DNA of 64,000 nucleotides from Bradyrhizobium sp. U87765 SZCCT0048. GTDB lineage: Bacteria; Pseudomonadota; Alphaproteobacteria; Rhizobiales; Xanthobacteraceae. The notes below the pieces were generated by a model, which saw only the letters and a program-made list of their open reading frames with translations, was not told the origin of the DNA and made no database searches. Positions 32,000 through 40,476 of the stretch are shown here, in pieces. Location: contig NZ_JAFCMM010000001.1 of assembly GCF_018131225.1 (NCBI RefSeq), positions 2,108,001-2,172,000 of the forward strand. Direction: 5' to 3'. The position numbers and the translations under genes were made by a program. The number at the start of each line of letters is the position of its first letter. Position 1 is the first letter of the stretch.

Positions 32000-34900
32000 A
32001 TGGCGCGAATGCCGACGACGGGCCCATCAACGTCCCGCAATTTTCATGCCTCCAGGGCTGGAGTCGTACGCGCGTGGCGCGCTGCGCTGCTGGCGACCGC
32101 CGCCTGGCTGGCCGTCGATACCCGCGCTGGCTATGCCCAGACCTACATCACCAATTATCAGGTGATTTCCAGCCCCAACCAGTTCGCGTCGCCGATCTAC
32201 CTGCAGGGCGGTCAGCTGAGCGCTGCGGCCTCGCTCGCAAGCATTTCAGGCACCATCAACGTCGACGACAATCAGTCCGGCACGCTCTCGGCCCAGAATG
32301 GCGGCTCTGTCGGCGTCAACATCGGCAGACTCGGCCAGAATGCGATTCTGCACCTCGGCTCCGCCAGCGAGCAGGGCACCATCGTCGTCAATGCGTTCAC
32401 CAGCAATTCGATCAGCAGTCCGCCCACGCTGTCCATCGACGGCGGCTATGTGCGGGCGGGATCTTGGCAATTCGGCGAAGCGCCCTCCACCTTCGCCAGC
32501 ACCACCGTGGCCGCGAATGCCACACTTGACTTCAATGTCTATGCCGGAAGACTCCGCAACCTGCAGGGGGCGGGCACGGTCGGAAGCCTCAACGCCCAGA
32601 TCACCGTGAACGGCGGCAACTATGCCGGCAGCATCGTGGGCGCGAGCCTGCTCGAATTCCTGGGAACCACCACCTGGACGGGTACCGGGAGCAGTATCCA
32701 GGCCTATCAGGTGGATAGCGGTGCGACCCTGACGACCTCGGGCGGCACCACCATGCTGGCGAGCGCTCGGCTCACGGTCGATGGAACATATAATCTCAAT
32801 ACCAGCGAAACCGTCGGCTCGCTTGCCGGCAGCGGCAATGTGGTCATCGCCTCGGGGCAGACGCTGGCCGCCGGCAGCGACAACACCAGCACCACCTTCG
32901 CGGGCGTGATCTCAGGTGCCGGCGGCCTGACCAAGAATGGCACGGGCACATTGACGCTGGGCAGCGCCAATAACTACGGCGGCGATACCATCGTGAACGC
33001 CGGCACGCTGCTGATGGGCGCGGCCAACGCGATATCCGCGACGCGCACGCTGATCGTATGGGGCGGCACCTACGACCTGAACAACCTCGACCAGAGCGTC
33101 GGCGGCATCAACGGCAATTCCGCGACAACGATCGCCCTGCGCTCGGCGACACTGACGGTCGGCGGCGCCAACCAGAACACGGGGTATTTCGGCAACATCA
33201 CCGGCACGGGCGGCCTGGTGAAGACCGGCACCGGCTACCAGGATCTCTACGGCGTCAACAGCTACTACGGATCGACTGTCGTCAACAACGGCGTGCTGCG
33301 TGTGACGAGTGGCGGCACCCTGCTGAATACGCCGACGATCGACGTCTACAACGGCGGCATTTTCAGCCTCGGCACGGCCAATGGACTGTCGACGTCCGTG
33401 GGCATTACGCTGCATGACACCGGTTCGGGTCTGATGCAGGGGGGTAATCAGACCCTCGGATCCCTGGCCGGCGGCAGCGGCTCCTTCGTCCAGTTGAGTG
33501 CGGCGAGCCTGCTGACCACAGGAACCGACAACCGCAACACCACGTTCGCCGGCCATATCGATGGCGACGGCGCACTGACCAAGGTCGGCACGGGCGCGTT
33601 GACACTCTCAGGCAACAACACCTACAGCGGCGCCACCACGGTGAGCGGCGGCTCGCTCTACGTGAACAATTCGATCGCCGCCTCTTCCGGCGTCACCGTC
33701 GCGGCGGGGGCTCTGCTTGGCGGCTCCGGCACGGTGTCCTCCACCGTGGTGAACGGGACGCTGTCGGCCGGCAATTCGCCGGGCACGCTGACCGTCGCGG
33801 GAAACCTCACGCTCAACGCCGGCGCGACCTCGATCTTCGAGCTCAACACCCCAGGGGTGGTCGGCGGCAGTAATCCCGCGACGGGCAACGACCTCGTGCG
33901 CGTCAACACCAACCTGACGCTCGGCGGCACGCTGGACGCGCGGATCGCCGCGGCGGGCTTCTACCGCCTGTTCACCTATGGCGGCACGCTGTCCGGCAAT
34001 TTCGCGGCCACCACCCTCAGCTCCACCACCTCCGGCTTCACCATCGCCAATGCGCAGCTGGAGACCAGCATTGCGGGCCAGGTCAACCTGTCGGTGCTCG
34101 GCACCGGACAGAACCTGCAGTTCTGGGACGGTAGCGACAGCACCGGCAATGGCACCGTCGACGGCGGAGCAGGAACCTGGAGCGCGGGCGGCACCAACTG
34201 GACCGGCAAACCCGGACAGGCGGCGATCAACGGCTCGTGGGGCGGATCGGTCGGCGTGTTCGCCGGCGCGGCCGGCGGCACGGTGACGGTGGCGGGCACG
34301 CAAAGTTTCGACACCCTGCAGTTCTCGACCAATGGTTACACATTGAGCGGCGGCACCCTGGCGATCGCCCCGGCCAGCGGCAATGCCGGCGTGTTCAATG
34401 TCGACAGCAACATCTCGGCCACGATCGCATCGACGATCACGGACGGCAGCGGCACCGCGCTCGGCAAGGCCGGAGGCGGCACCCTGGTGCTGACCGGCAG
34501 CAACAGCTACAGCGGCGGCACGATCCTCGCCGGCGGTACCCTGTCGGTCTCGTCGGACGCCAATCTCGGCCTTGCAAGCGGCGCGCTGACCTTCACCGGC
34601 GGCATGCTGCAGGTCACCGGCACGTCGTTTACGACGACCTCCCGCGCGGTCACCTTGGCGGCCGGCGGCGGCGGGTTCGATATCGCCGACACGGCGAACA
34701 CGTTCACGCTCAACCAGACCGTCGGCGGAACGGGCGGGCTCATCAAATCCGGCGCGGGCACGCTGGTGCTGACAGGCGCCAACACCTATCAGGGTGGCAC
34801 GACGATCAACGGCGGCGTACTGCAGGTTTCCGCTGACAATAATCTCGGCGCCAGCGGCAGCGGCCTTACCTTCAACGGCGGCACGCTGAACATGCAGAGC

Positions 34901-36652
34901 AGCTTCTCGAGCGCGCGCGGCCTCGCTTTCACCGGCGCCGGCACCATCGCGACTGCCGGCGGCACAGCGCTCGGCTTCGACGGCGCGATCAGCGGCAGCG
35001 GTGCGTTCACCAAGAGCGGCGACGGCCGCCTGACGCTCGGCGGCGACGGCAGCGCGTTCACCGGCGCGACCACGGTGACGGCCGGCACGCTGGCGGTCAA
35101 CGGCGTGCTCGGCGGCACGATGACGGTGGACGGCGGGGCACGGCTGCAAGGCAACGGCACGGTCGGGCCGGTGACGCTCGCCGCCGGCGCAACCATCGCA
35201 CCGGGAAACTCGATCGGCACACTCTCTGTCGCCGGCAATGTCACGTTCGCGCCCGGAGCAATCTACGAAGCGGAGGTCAATGCCGCCGGCCAGGGCGATC
35301 GCATCGTCGCGAGCGGACTGGCGACGTTGTCCGGCGCCCGGGTCAGCGTGCTGGCCGGCAGCGGCAACTACGGACTGCGGACCAGCTACACCCTCCTCAC
35401 CGCGGCCGGCGGCCTTTCCGGCACCTTCGCGGACTTCAGCTCCAATCTCGCCTTCCTGACGCCGAGCCTCGCCTACGATGCGCACAACGTGACGCTGACG
35501 CTGACGCGCAACAGCACCGATTTCGCCGCCGTCGGCGTGACACCGAACCAGCGCGCCACCGGCAGCGCGATCGACCGGCTCGGCACCGGCAACCCGGTTT
35601 GGAGCGCCGTGCTCCAGATGGACGAAGCGACCGCACGCCGCGCCTTCGACCAGTTCTCCGGCGAGATCCATGCCTCCAGCCGCGCCGTGCTGCTGCAGGA
35701 CAGCCACATCGTGCGCGACGCGGTGATGGACCGCCTGCGCAACGCCTTCGCCACCGCCGGGGCGCCGTCGCTGCCGATGATGGCCTACGCGGCAGCCGAC
35801 GGCGGGCAACCGGCAGGGACGCCCGATCATGACATCGTGGTGTGGGGCCAGGCGCTCGGCGCATGGGGTCATCTCGCTGGCGACGGCAACGCCTCACGCA
35901 TCAACCGCACCGCCAGCGGTGTGCTGGCCGGTGCCGACGCGCGCATCGGGGACGGCTGGCGGGTCGGCTTCGTCGGCGGCTACAGCCAGACACGGCTCGA
36001 CGTGTCGCAGCTCGGAGCCTCGGGCATCAGCGACAACGCCCATGTCGGCCTCTATGCCGGCACCGAATGGCATGCGCTGGCGCTGCGCGTCGGCGTCGCT
36101 GGCAGCTGGCAGGACCTCGCTGCAAGCCGCACCATCCTGCTTCCCAATTTCGCCGATCGGCTGACCGCTTCGTACGGTGCCTGGACCACGCAGGTGTTCG
36201 GCGAGCTCGGTTATCGCCTGCGCGTCGGCCGGTTCGACCTCGAGCCTTTCGCGGGCGCCGCCTATGTCAATGTCGGCAGCGACACCTTCCGCGAGGCGGG
36301 CGGCGCTGCAGCGCTCGCCGGCTACAATCCAGCGACGGAGGCGACGTTCACGACGCTCGGCCTGCACGCCGCAACCGGCTTCGACCTCGCCGGCGTCTCC
36401 ACCACCGCTCGCACGACCCTCGGCTGGCGGCATGCGTTCGGCGCGGTCACGCCGATCACCATGGTCAGTTTCGCCAATGGCGGCCCCTTCACCATCGCCG
36501 GCACGCCGCTCAGCCGCGACGCCGCCGTGGTCGAGGCCGGGCTCGATGCGCGGGTTTCGGCACAGGCGAGCGTCAATCTATCCTATAGCACCCAGGTGTC
36601 TGGCGCTCTGATCGACCAGTCGTTCCGTGCGGGGCTCAATCTGAAATTCTAG
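32000..36652 (+). CDS. Large autotransporter (type Va) with PATR repeats
   Basis: 1550 residues from ATG 32000 (MARMPTTGPSTSRNFHASRA); a GTG at 31940 is possible. The extended signal VVRAWRAALLATAAWLAVDT ends near GYAQ. The passenger (about 50-1270) is Gly/Thr/Asn-rich beta-helix with at least six passenger-associated repeats of the form LTKxGxGTLTLxGxNxYxGxT (near codons 310, 405, 530, 820, 915 and 1005). The C-terminal beta-domain (about 1278-1550) begins HDIVVWGQALGAWGHLAGDG and ends RAGLNLKF with the terminal Phe needed for BAM recognition. Expected at the cell surface, as adhesin or biofilm factor. No catalytic motif was seen in the passenger. Its last 17 nt overlap the convergent HxlR gene. 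Confidence 0.93.
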   Translation: MARMPTTGPSTSRNFHASRAGVVRAWRAALLATAAWLAVDTRAGYAQTYITNYQVISSPNQFASPIYLQGGQLSAAASLASISGTINVDDNQSGTLSAQNGGSVGVNIGRLGQNAILHLGSASEQGTIVVNAFTSNSISSPPTLSIDGGYVRAGSWQFGEAPSTFASTTVAANATLDFNVYAGRLRNLQGAGTVGSLNAQITVNGGNYAGSIVGASLLEFLGTTTWTGTGSSIQAYQVDSGATLTTSGGTTMLASARLTVDGTYNLNTSETVGSLAGSGNVVIASGQTLAAGSDNTSTTFAGVISGAGGLTKNGTGTLTLGSANNYGGDTIVNAGTLLMGAANAISATRTLIVWGGTYDLNNLDQSVGGINGNSATTIALRSATLTVGGANQNTGYFGNITGTGGLVKTGTGYQDLYGVNSYYGSTVVNNGVLRVTSGGTLLNTPTIDVYNGGIFSLGTANGLSTSVGITLHDTGSGLMQGGNQTLGSLAGGSGSFVQLSAASLLTTGTDNRNTTFAGHIDGDGALTKVGTGALTLSGNNTYSGATTVSGGSLYVNNSIAASSGVTVAAGALLGGSGTVSSTVVNGTLSAGNSPGTLTVAGNLTLNAGATSIFELNTPGVVGGSNPATGNDLVRVNTNLTLGGTLDARIAAAGFYRLFTYGGTLSGNFAATTLSSTTSGFTIANAQLETSIAGQVNLSVLGTGQNLQFWDGSDSTGNGTVDGGAGTWSAGGTNWTGKPGQAAINGSWGGSVGVFAGAAGGTVTVAGTQSFDTLQFSTNGYTLSGGTLAIAPASGNAGVFNVDSNISATIASTITDGSGTALGKAGGGTLVLTGSNSYSGGTILAGGTLSVSSDANLGLASGALTFTGGMLQVTGTSFTTTSRAVTLAAGGGGFDIADTANTFTLNQTVGGTGGLIKSGAGTLVLTGANTYQGGTTINGGVLQVSADNNLGASGSGLTFNGGTLNMQSSFSSARGLAFTGAGTIATAGGTALGFDGAISGSGAFTKSGDGRLTLGGDGSAFTGATTVTAGTLAVNGVLGGTMTVDGGARLQGNGTVGPVTLAAGATIAPGNSIGTLSVAGNVTFAPGAIYEAEVNAAGQGDRIVASGLATLSGARVSVLAGSGNYGLRTSYTLLTAAGGLSGTFADFSSNLAFLTPSLAYDAHNVTLTLTRNSTDFAAVGVTPNQRATGSAIDRLGTGNPVWSAVLQMDEATARRAFDQFSGEIHASSRAVLLQDSHIVRDAVMDRLRNAFATAGAPSLPMMAYAAADGGQPAGTPDHDIVVWGQALGAWGHLAGDGNASRINRTASGVLAGADARIGDGWRVGFVGGYSQTRLDVSQLGASGISDNAHVGLYAGTEWHALALRVGVAGSWQDLAASRTILLPNFADRLTASYGAWTTQVFGELGYRLRVGRFDLEPFAGAAYVNVGSDTFREAGGAAALAGYNPATEATFTTLGLHAATGFDLAGVSTTARTTLGWRHAFGAVTPITMVSFANGGPFTIAGTPLSRDAAVVEAGLDARVSAQASVNLSYSTQVSGALIDQSFRAGLNLKF

Positions 36653-37163
36653 CGCGCGCGTCGCCGCGGCCGCGACGCGCCACCACCTCCTGATAGGCCC
36701 TCTGCAGCCGCTCGCCGACTGTGGGGCCCGTTTTCCTGCGCTTGATGCCGAGATGAATCTCGCGCAGCTCGTCCATCATCTCGGCCCACATCTTCGGGCC
36801 GCCGTCGCGCAGCAGCTGCGCGCGGATGCCGAGCTCCTCGGTGACGGGCAGATACTTCACGCCCCACGCTGCCATCTGCGCGATCACCGGCAAGAGTTCG
36901 ATGCCCTGCTCCGTGAGGCTGTAGACGCCCTTCTGCTTGTGCGTGGGATCGTCGGCGCGGGTGAGGATGCCCGCTTCCAGCAGCGTCTTCAGACGGTCGG
37001 CGAGAATGTTGGAGGAGATGCGTTCCTCGGAGTGCGTCAACAGCTCGCGGAAATGCCTGCGGTTGCCGAAGATGATGTCGCGGATGACCAGCAGGCTCCA
37101 TTTGTCGCCGACCACTTCCAGCGTGAGGTTGATCGGGCAGCCCGACCGTTTTGGATCATTCAT
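36636..37163 (-). CDS. HxlR-family winged-helix transcriptional regulator
   Basis: 175 residues from ATG 37163 (MNDPKRSGCPINLTLEVVGD). CPINLTLEVVGDKWSLLVIR has the Cys and GDKW typical of HxlR; the recognition helix region is ISSNILADRLKTLLEAGIL and the wing is QKGVYSLTEQGIELLPVI. A C-terminal extension of about 60 basic residues goes beyond the usual 110-130. It is divergent from the glutathione transferase (115 nt), the likely target, with inverted repeats between. The 3' end overlaps the autotransporter end by 17 nt, tail to tail. Confidence 0.93.
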   Translation of the reverse strand: MNDPKRSGCPINLTLEVVGDKWSLLVIRDIIFGNRRHFRELLTHSEERISSNILADRLKTLLEAGILTRADDPTHKQKGVYSLTEQGIELLPVIAQMAAWGVKYLPVTEELGIRAQLLRDGGPKMWAEMMDELREIHLGIKRRKTGPTVGERLQRAYQEVVARRGRGDARARISD

Positions 37164-37208
37164 GGCTCGTTCCCGGAGGCATCGGCTGACGACTCTCAAA
37201 TAAACCAC

Positions 37209-37255
37209 TTGCATTTTCGCACTGGTTTTCCTACCAAGGCAACCAGTTGCAAATC
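37209..37255. promoter_or_regulatory. Candidate HxlR operator region (hxlR/gst)
   Basis: ACTGGTT (37221-37227) and AACCAGT (37241-37247) form an inverted repeat. Each abuts a TTGCA...TCGCA element (TTGCATTTTCGCA at 37209-37221, and TTGCAAATCGCA from 37247), which are near-direct repeats. The region lies between divergent hxlR and gst. Binding is inferred from position and symmetry. Confidence 0.5.
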
Positions 37256-37278
37256 GCAATCGGTCTGGAGATGTCGCC

Positions 37279-37929
37279 ATGGCGCTGGAGCTGTACTTTC
37301 ACCCGCTGTCGTCCTACAGCCAGAAGGCGGTGATCGCGTTCTACGAGAACGACATCTCCTTTGAGCCAAACGTGCTCAACATCGGCGATCCCGTTCAAAG
37401 TGCAGAAGTGAAGGCGTTGTGGCCGATCGGCAAATTCCCGGTGCTGCGCGACGAAACCCGCGGCGTCACCGTCGGCGAGGCCAGCATCATCATCGAATAT
37501 CTCGCGCTGCACCGGCCGGGACCGACGCCGCTCGTGCCGGCGGATCCCGACGCGGCCTGGCAGGTGCGCATGCGCGACCGCTTCTTCGACTTCTATGTCA
37601 ACGACCAGATCGGAATCGTCATCGCCGATCGTGCGCGTCCGGTCGCGCAGAAGAACACCATGGACGTCGAGGCAGCCCGCAAGCGCCTTAGAACTGCGCT
37701 CGACGTCATCGAGGCGGAGATGGCGACACGGACATGGGCCGCGGGTGACGCCTTCAGCATGGCCGACTGCGCAGCCGCACCCGCGCTGTTCTATGCCAAC
37801 GACGTCATGCCGTTCGCCGACAGCCACCCGCACACCATGCGCTATCATCAGCGGCTGTCGCAGCGCTCGTCCTACGCCCGCGTGCTCAAGGAAGCGGAAC
37901 CCTATCTCCATCTCGTCCCGAAGGAATAG
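37279..37929 (+). CDS. Glutathione S-transferase family protein
   Basis: 216 residues. The thioredoxin-like N-domain begins LELYFHPLSSYSQKAVIAFY, with LWPIGKFPVLRDETRGVTVG holding the cis-Pro and GEASIIIEYLALH the glutathione-binding Glu-Ala/Ser. The all-helical C-domain follows, ending with WAAGDAFSMADCAAAPALFY (N-capping Ser/Asp motif). The Ser-Ser-Tyr-Ser near residue 10-15 is the likely activating residue region. It is cytoplasmic and conjugates or reduces electrophiles; the substrate is unknown. Divergent HxlR control suggests induction by an electrophile. Confidence 0.92.
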   Translation: MALELYFHPLSSYSQKAVIAFYENDISFEPNVLNIGDPVQSAEVKALWPIGKFPVLRDETRGVTVGEASIIIEYLALHRPGPTPLVPADPDAAWQVRMRDRFFDFYVNDQIGIVIADRARPVAQKNTMDVEAARKRLRTALDVIEAEMATRTWAAGDAFSMADCAAAPALFYANDVMPFADSHPHTMRYHQRLSQRSSYARVLKEAEPYLHLVPKE

Positions 37930-38007
37930 CGAGGAGCGGTCGCCAGACGGCCGCCGGGCGTCCTATAACCGTCGCAGACCTGACGATTCGGAACGCCCCG
38001 CGACACG

Positions 38008-38625
38008 ATGGCCCCGCCCAAGACAACCACGACCTCCGATACACCCCGGGCCTGGCAGCGCATGCTGTCGGGCCGCCGGCTCAATCTCATCGACCCCTCG
38101 CCGCTCGACATCGAGATCGAGGACATCGCCCATGGCCTCGCACGGGTCGCACGCTGGAACGGACAGACGTCCGGCACTTATATTTTCTCGGTGGCGCAGC
38201 ATACGCTGCTGGTCGAGGCCGTGCTGCGCGCGCGCGCGCCGCGCATCGATCACCGCATCCGCCTCGCCGCCATGCTGCACGACGCGCCGGAGTATGTGAT
38301 CGGCGACATGATCTCGCCGTTCAAGGCGATCATCGGCGGCGCCTACAAGCAGATCGAGAAGCGGCTGCTGTCGGCGATTCACATCCGCTTCGGGCTGCCG
38401 GCCGAACTCGCGCCCGAAATCGAAGCGCAGATCAAGCAGGCCGACATGGGCGCGGCCTATCTCGAGGCCACCCACCTCGCCGGATTCTCGCAGGCCGAAT
38501 CCCGCCGCCTGTTCGGCCGTGATCCCGGCCTGCCGGCGGAGACCGAGGCGAGCTACATGACGCCGTGGCCGGCGGGCAAGGCGGAGAAGCAATTTCTGGC
38601 GCGCTTCAAAAGCCTGCTGGATTAG
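38008..38625 (+). CDS. HD-domain phosphohydrolase (YfbR-like)
   Basis: 205 residues. The HD motif is IRLAAMLHDAPEYVIGDMIS with an upstream His in VAQHTLLVEAVL, and the later Asp is in IKQADMGAAYLEATHL. This is the H...HD...D metal set of YfbR-type 5'-nucleotidases and similar HD hydrolases. The N-terminal MLSGRRLNLIDPSPLDIEIE is common in this alphaproteobacterial group. It probably removes phosphate from a deoxynucleotide; exact substrate unknown. It stands alone on the plus strand, about 80 nt after gst. Confidence 0.88.
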   Translation: MAPPKTTTTSDTPRAWQRMLSGRRLNLIDPSPLDIEIEDIAHGLARVARWNGQTSGTYIFSVAQHTLLVEAVLRARAPRIDHRIRLAAMLHDAPEYVIGDMISPFKAIIGGAYKQIEKRLLSAIHIRFGLPAELAPEIEAQIKQADMGAAYLEATHLAGFSQAESRRLFGRDPGLPAETEASYMTPWPAGKAEKQFLARFKSLLD

Positions 38626-38752
38626 AAGCGAAGCCTGCTTTCTTGCCGGACGCGCAGCGGGACAGCCGCGATCGGCACGACCATACCGCCGGTTCCACCT
38701 TCCCGCCGCCGCGAGCGGGGCCTATAAGGGCGCGACAGCCTCAGGGATCGCC

Positions 38753-39259
38753 ATGCTTCACGTCTGCTCGCTCGCCGATCTGCCCGCCACCGTAACGGCG
38801 ACGGGTGCGCGCTATGTCCTCACGGTGATGGGCAATGTCGACAAGGCCGAACGGCCGCCGTCCGTGCCGGTGGCCAACCACCTCAAAGTCTCGATGGACG
38901 ACATCACCGAAGCCGCCGACGGCTTCGTCGCGCCCTCCTCAGCCCATGTCGGGCAGGTGCTCGACTTCATCCGCGCCTGGCGGCGCGACGCACCGATGGT
39001 GATCCACTGCTATGCGGGCATCAGCCGCTCGACCGCGAGCGCCTTCGCCGCGGCCTGTCTCCTGAGCCCCGACCGCGACGAGCTGTCGATCGCCCGCCAG
39101 ATCCGCGCGGCATCGCCGAGCGCCTTTCCCAACCGCCTGATCGTGACCCTCGCCGACCAGGCGCTCGGCCGGAACGGCCGCATGCTGCGCGCGCTCGACG
39201 CCATGGGCCCCGGCAACATGAGCGTCGAGGGGCGCCCGTTCCGCGTCGAGATCGACTGA
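38753..39259 (+). CDS. Protein-tyrosine-phosphatase-like protein
   Basis: 168 residues. The P-loop MVIHCYAGISRSTASAFAAA contains the C-x5-R catalytic motif of Cys-dependent phosphatases, and the general-acid region may lie at KVSMDDITEAADGF. Length and the single domain match small prokaryotic dual-specificity-like phosphatases often annotated as tyrosine phosphatase family. It is cytoplasmic. The target (phosphoprotein, phosphoinositide-like or nucleotide) is unknown. It is close to the HD gene (127 nt) on the same strand. Confidence 0.88.
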   Translation: MLHVCSLADLPATVTATGARYVLTVMGNVDKAERPPSVPVANHLKVSMDDITEAADGFVAPSSAHVGQVLDFIRAWRRDAPMVIHCYAGISRSTASAFAAACLLSPDRDELSIARQIRAASPSAFPNRLIVTLADQALGRNGRMLRALDAMGPGNMSVEGRPFRVEID

Positions 39260-39438
39260 TCGCCGCAAGACGCCCGCAGGCGCTGGCTTCCATCCTCAGC
39301 GCTCATCAACACCACGGCCGGAGTTATCCCGCCCGTTGGATGACGCGTCCCCCGGTTTGACCTAAGCTCAGGCGCACCCGCCGATCGCCCGTCCAGCGAT
39401 TCCCCCCGCGCCAACCCGGATACGACCGCACACCTGCG

Positions 39439-40422
39439 ATGTCCGACAAGTTCCTCAGGCCCATCGAAATCGGCCTCACCGCCGCCATCGTGGCGATCGA
39501 GGCCAACGAGCCGCTGGTGCTGACCGCACCGGGGAGCGACGGCGACACGCTGCGTGGCCTGCCGTTCGGGCCGTTCGATGCGCTGGCGCACCGCACCTTC
39601 GAAATCGGACTGCGCGCCTGGGTGCAGGAGCAGTCCGGCCTGCATCTCGGCTATGTCGAGCAGCTCTACACGTTCGGCGACCGGGGCCGCCATGCCCGCC
39701 CCGGCGATACCGATGCCCACATCGTCTCCGTCGGTTATCTGGCGCTGACGCGCACGGCTGAACCGAACGCCCAGCCCCATGTCGCCGGCGCGACTTTCGA
39801 GCCATGGTACCGCTATTTCCCGTGGGAGGACTGGCGCACGGCGCGTCCGGAGATCATCGAACGGCACATCCTGCCGGCGCTGCATGCCTGGGCCGCCGAG
39901 CCCGAGGCACCGAACGCCAGCCGCGCGCTGCCGCGCGCCGACCGCGTCCGCCTGCATTTCGGCGGCGAAGGCGTGCAGTGGGACGAGGAGCACGTGCTCG
40001 ACCGCTACGAGCTGCTGTATGAGGCCGGCCTCGTCGAGGAGGCCCGCCGTGACGGCCGACCTGCGGCGCTGGCGCGTACCACTCGACTGCCGCTCGGCGT
40101 CGCGATGCGCTTCGATCATCGCCGCATTCTTGCCACCGCGATCGCCCGGCTGCGCGCCAAGCTGAAATATCGTCCAGTGGTGTTTGAACTGTTGTCGCCG
40201 GAATTCACACTTACGGAATTGCAGCACACTGTCGAGGCGATCTCGGGGCGGCATCTGCACAAGCAGAACTTCCGTCGCCTGGTCGAATCCGGTGCTGTCG
40301 TCGAGCCAACCGGCGAGATGTCGCTGCGCACCGGCGGTCGCCCGGCCGCGCTGTTTCGCTTCCGTCGCGACGTGCTGCAGGAGCGGCCGGCGCCGGGCCT
40401 GCGCGTGCGCGGGCGACGCTGA
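39439..40422 (+). CDS. nadQ: NAD biosynthesis transcriptional regulator NadQ (Nudix-like + winged helix)
   Basis: 327 residues. The N-terminal half is a Nudix-like domain (IGLTAAIVAIEANEPLVLTA, then LPFGPFDALAHRTFEIGLRA where the Nudix box should be) without the catalytic REUxEExGU, so it probably binds rather than cleaves a ligand. The C-terminal half (about 225-325) is a winged helix with FTLTELQHTVEAISGRHLHK and GAVVEPTGEMSLRTGGRPAA, as in NrtR and NadQ regulators. In alphaproteobacteria NadQ controls nadABC; that operon is in this window at 60184-63876 with two matching palindromes upstream. No comparable site was seen in front of nadQ itself. Confidence 0.82.
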   Translation: MSDKFLRPIEIGLTAAIVAIEANEPLVLTAPGSDGDTLRGLPFGPFDALAHRTFEIGLRAWVQEQSGLHLGYVEQLYTFGDRGRHARPGDTDAHIVSVGYLALTRTAEPNAQPHVAGATFEPWYRYFPWEDWRTARPEIIERHILPALHAWAAEPEAPNASRALPRADRVRLHFGGEGVQWDEEHVLDRYELLYEAGLVEEARRDGRPAALARTTRLPLGVAMRFDHRRILATAIARLRAKLKYRPVVFELLSPEFTLTELQHTVEAISGRHLHKQNFRRLVESGAVVEPTGEMSLRTGGRPAALFRFRRDVLQERPAPGLRVRGRR

Positions 40423-40476
40423 CGTCTTGTGGCGGCCGGCCACGCCGCATGGCATGCCGGTCGATCTGGAGGATCC

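Noticed and set aside
32000..35840. Direct repeats in the autotransporter as a possible CRISPR or tandem array
   Set aside because: The repeats are coding, degenerate and protein-level (PATR units), with no constant-length spacers.
33608..35872. 754-residue open frame on the minus strand
   Set aside because: It lies wholly antisense to the autotransporter passenger; high GC and the repeats keep the opposite frame open. There is no domain, and Arg/Gly/Ala-rich shadow composition.
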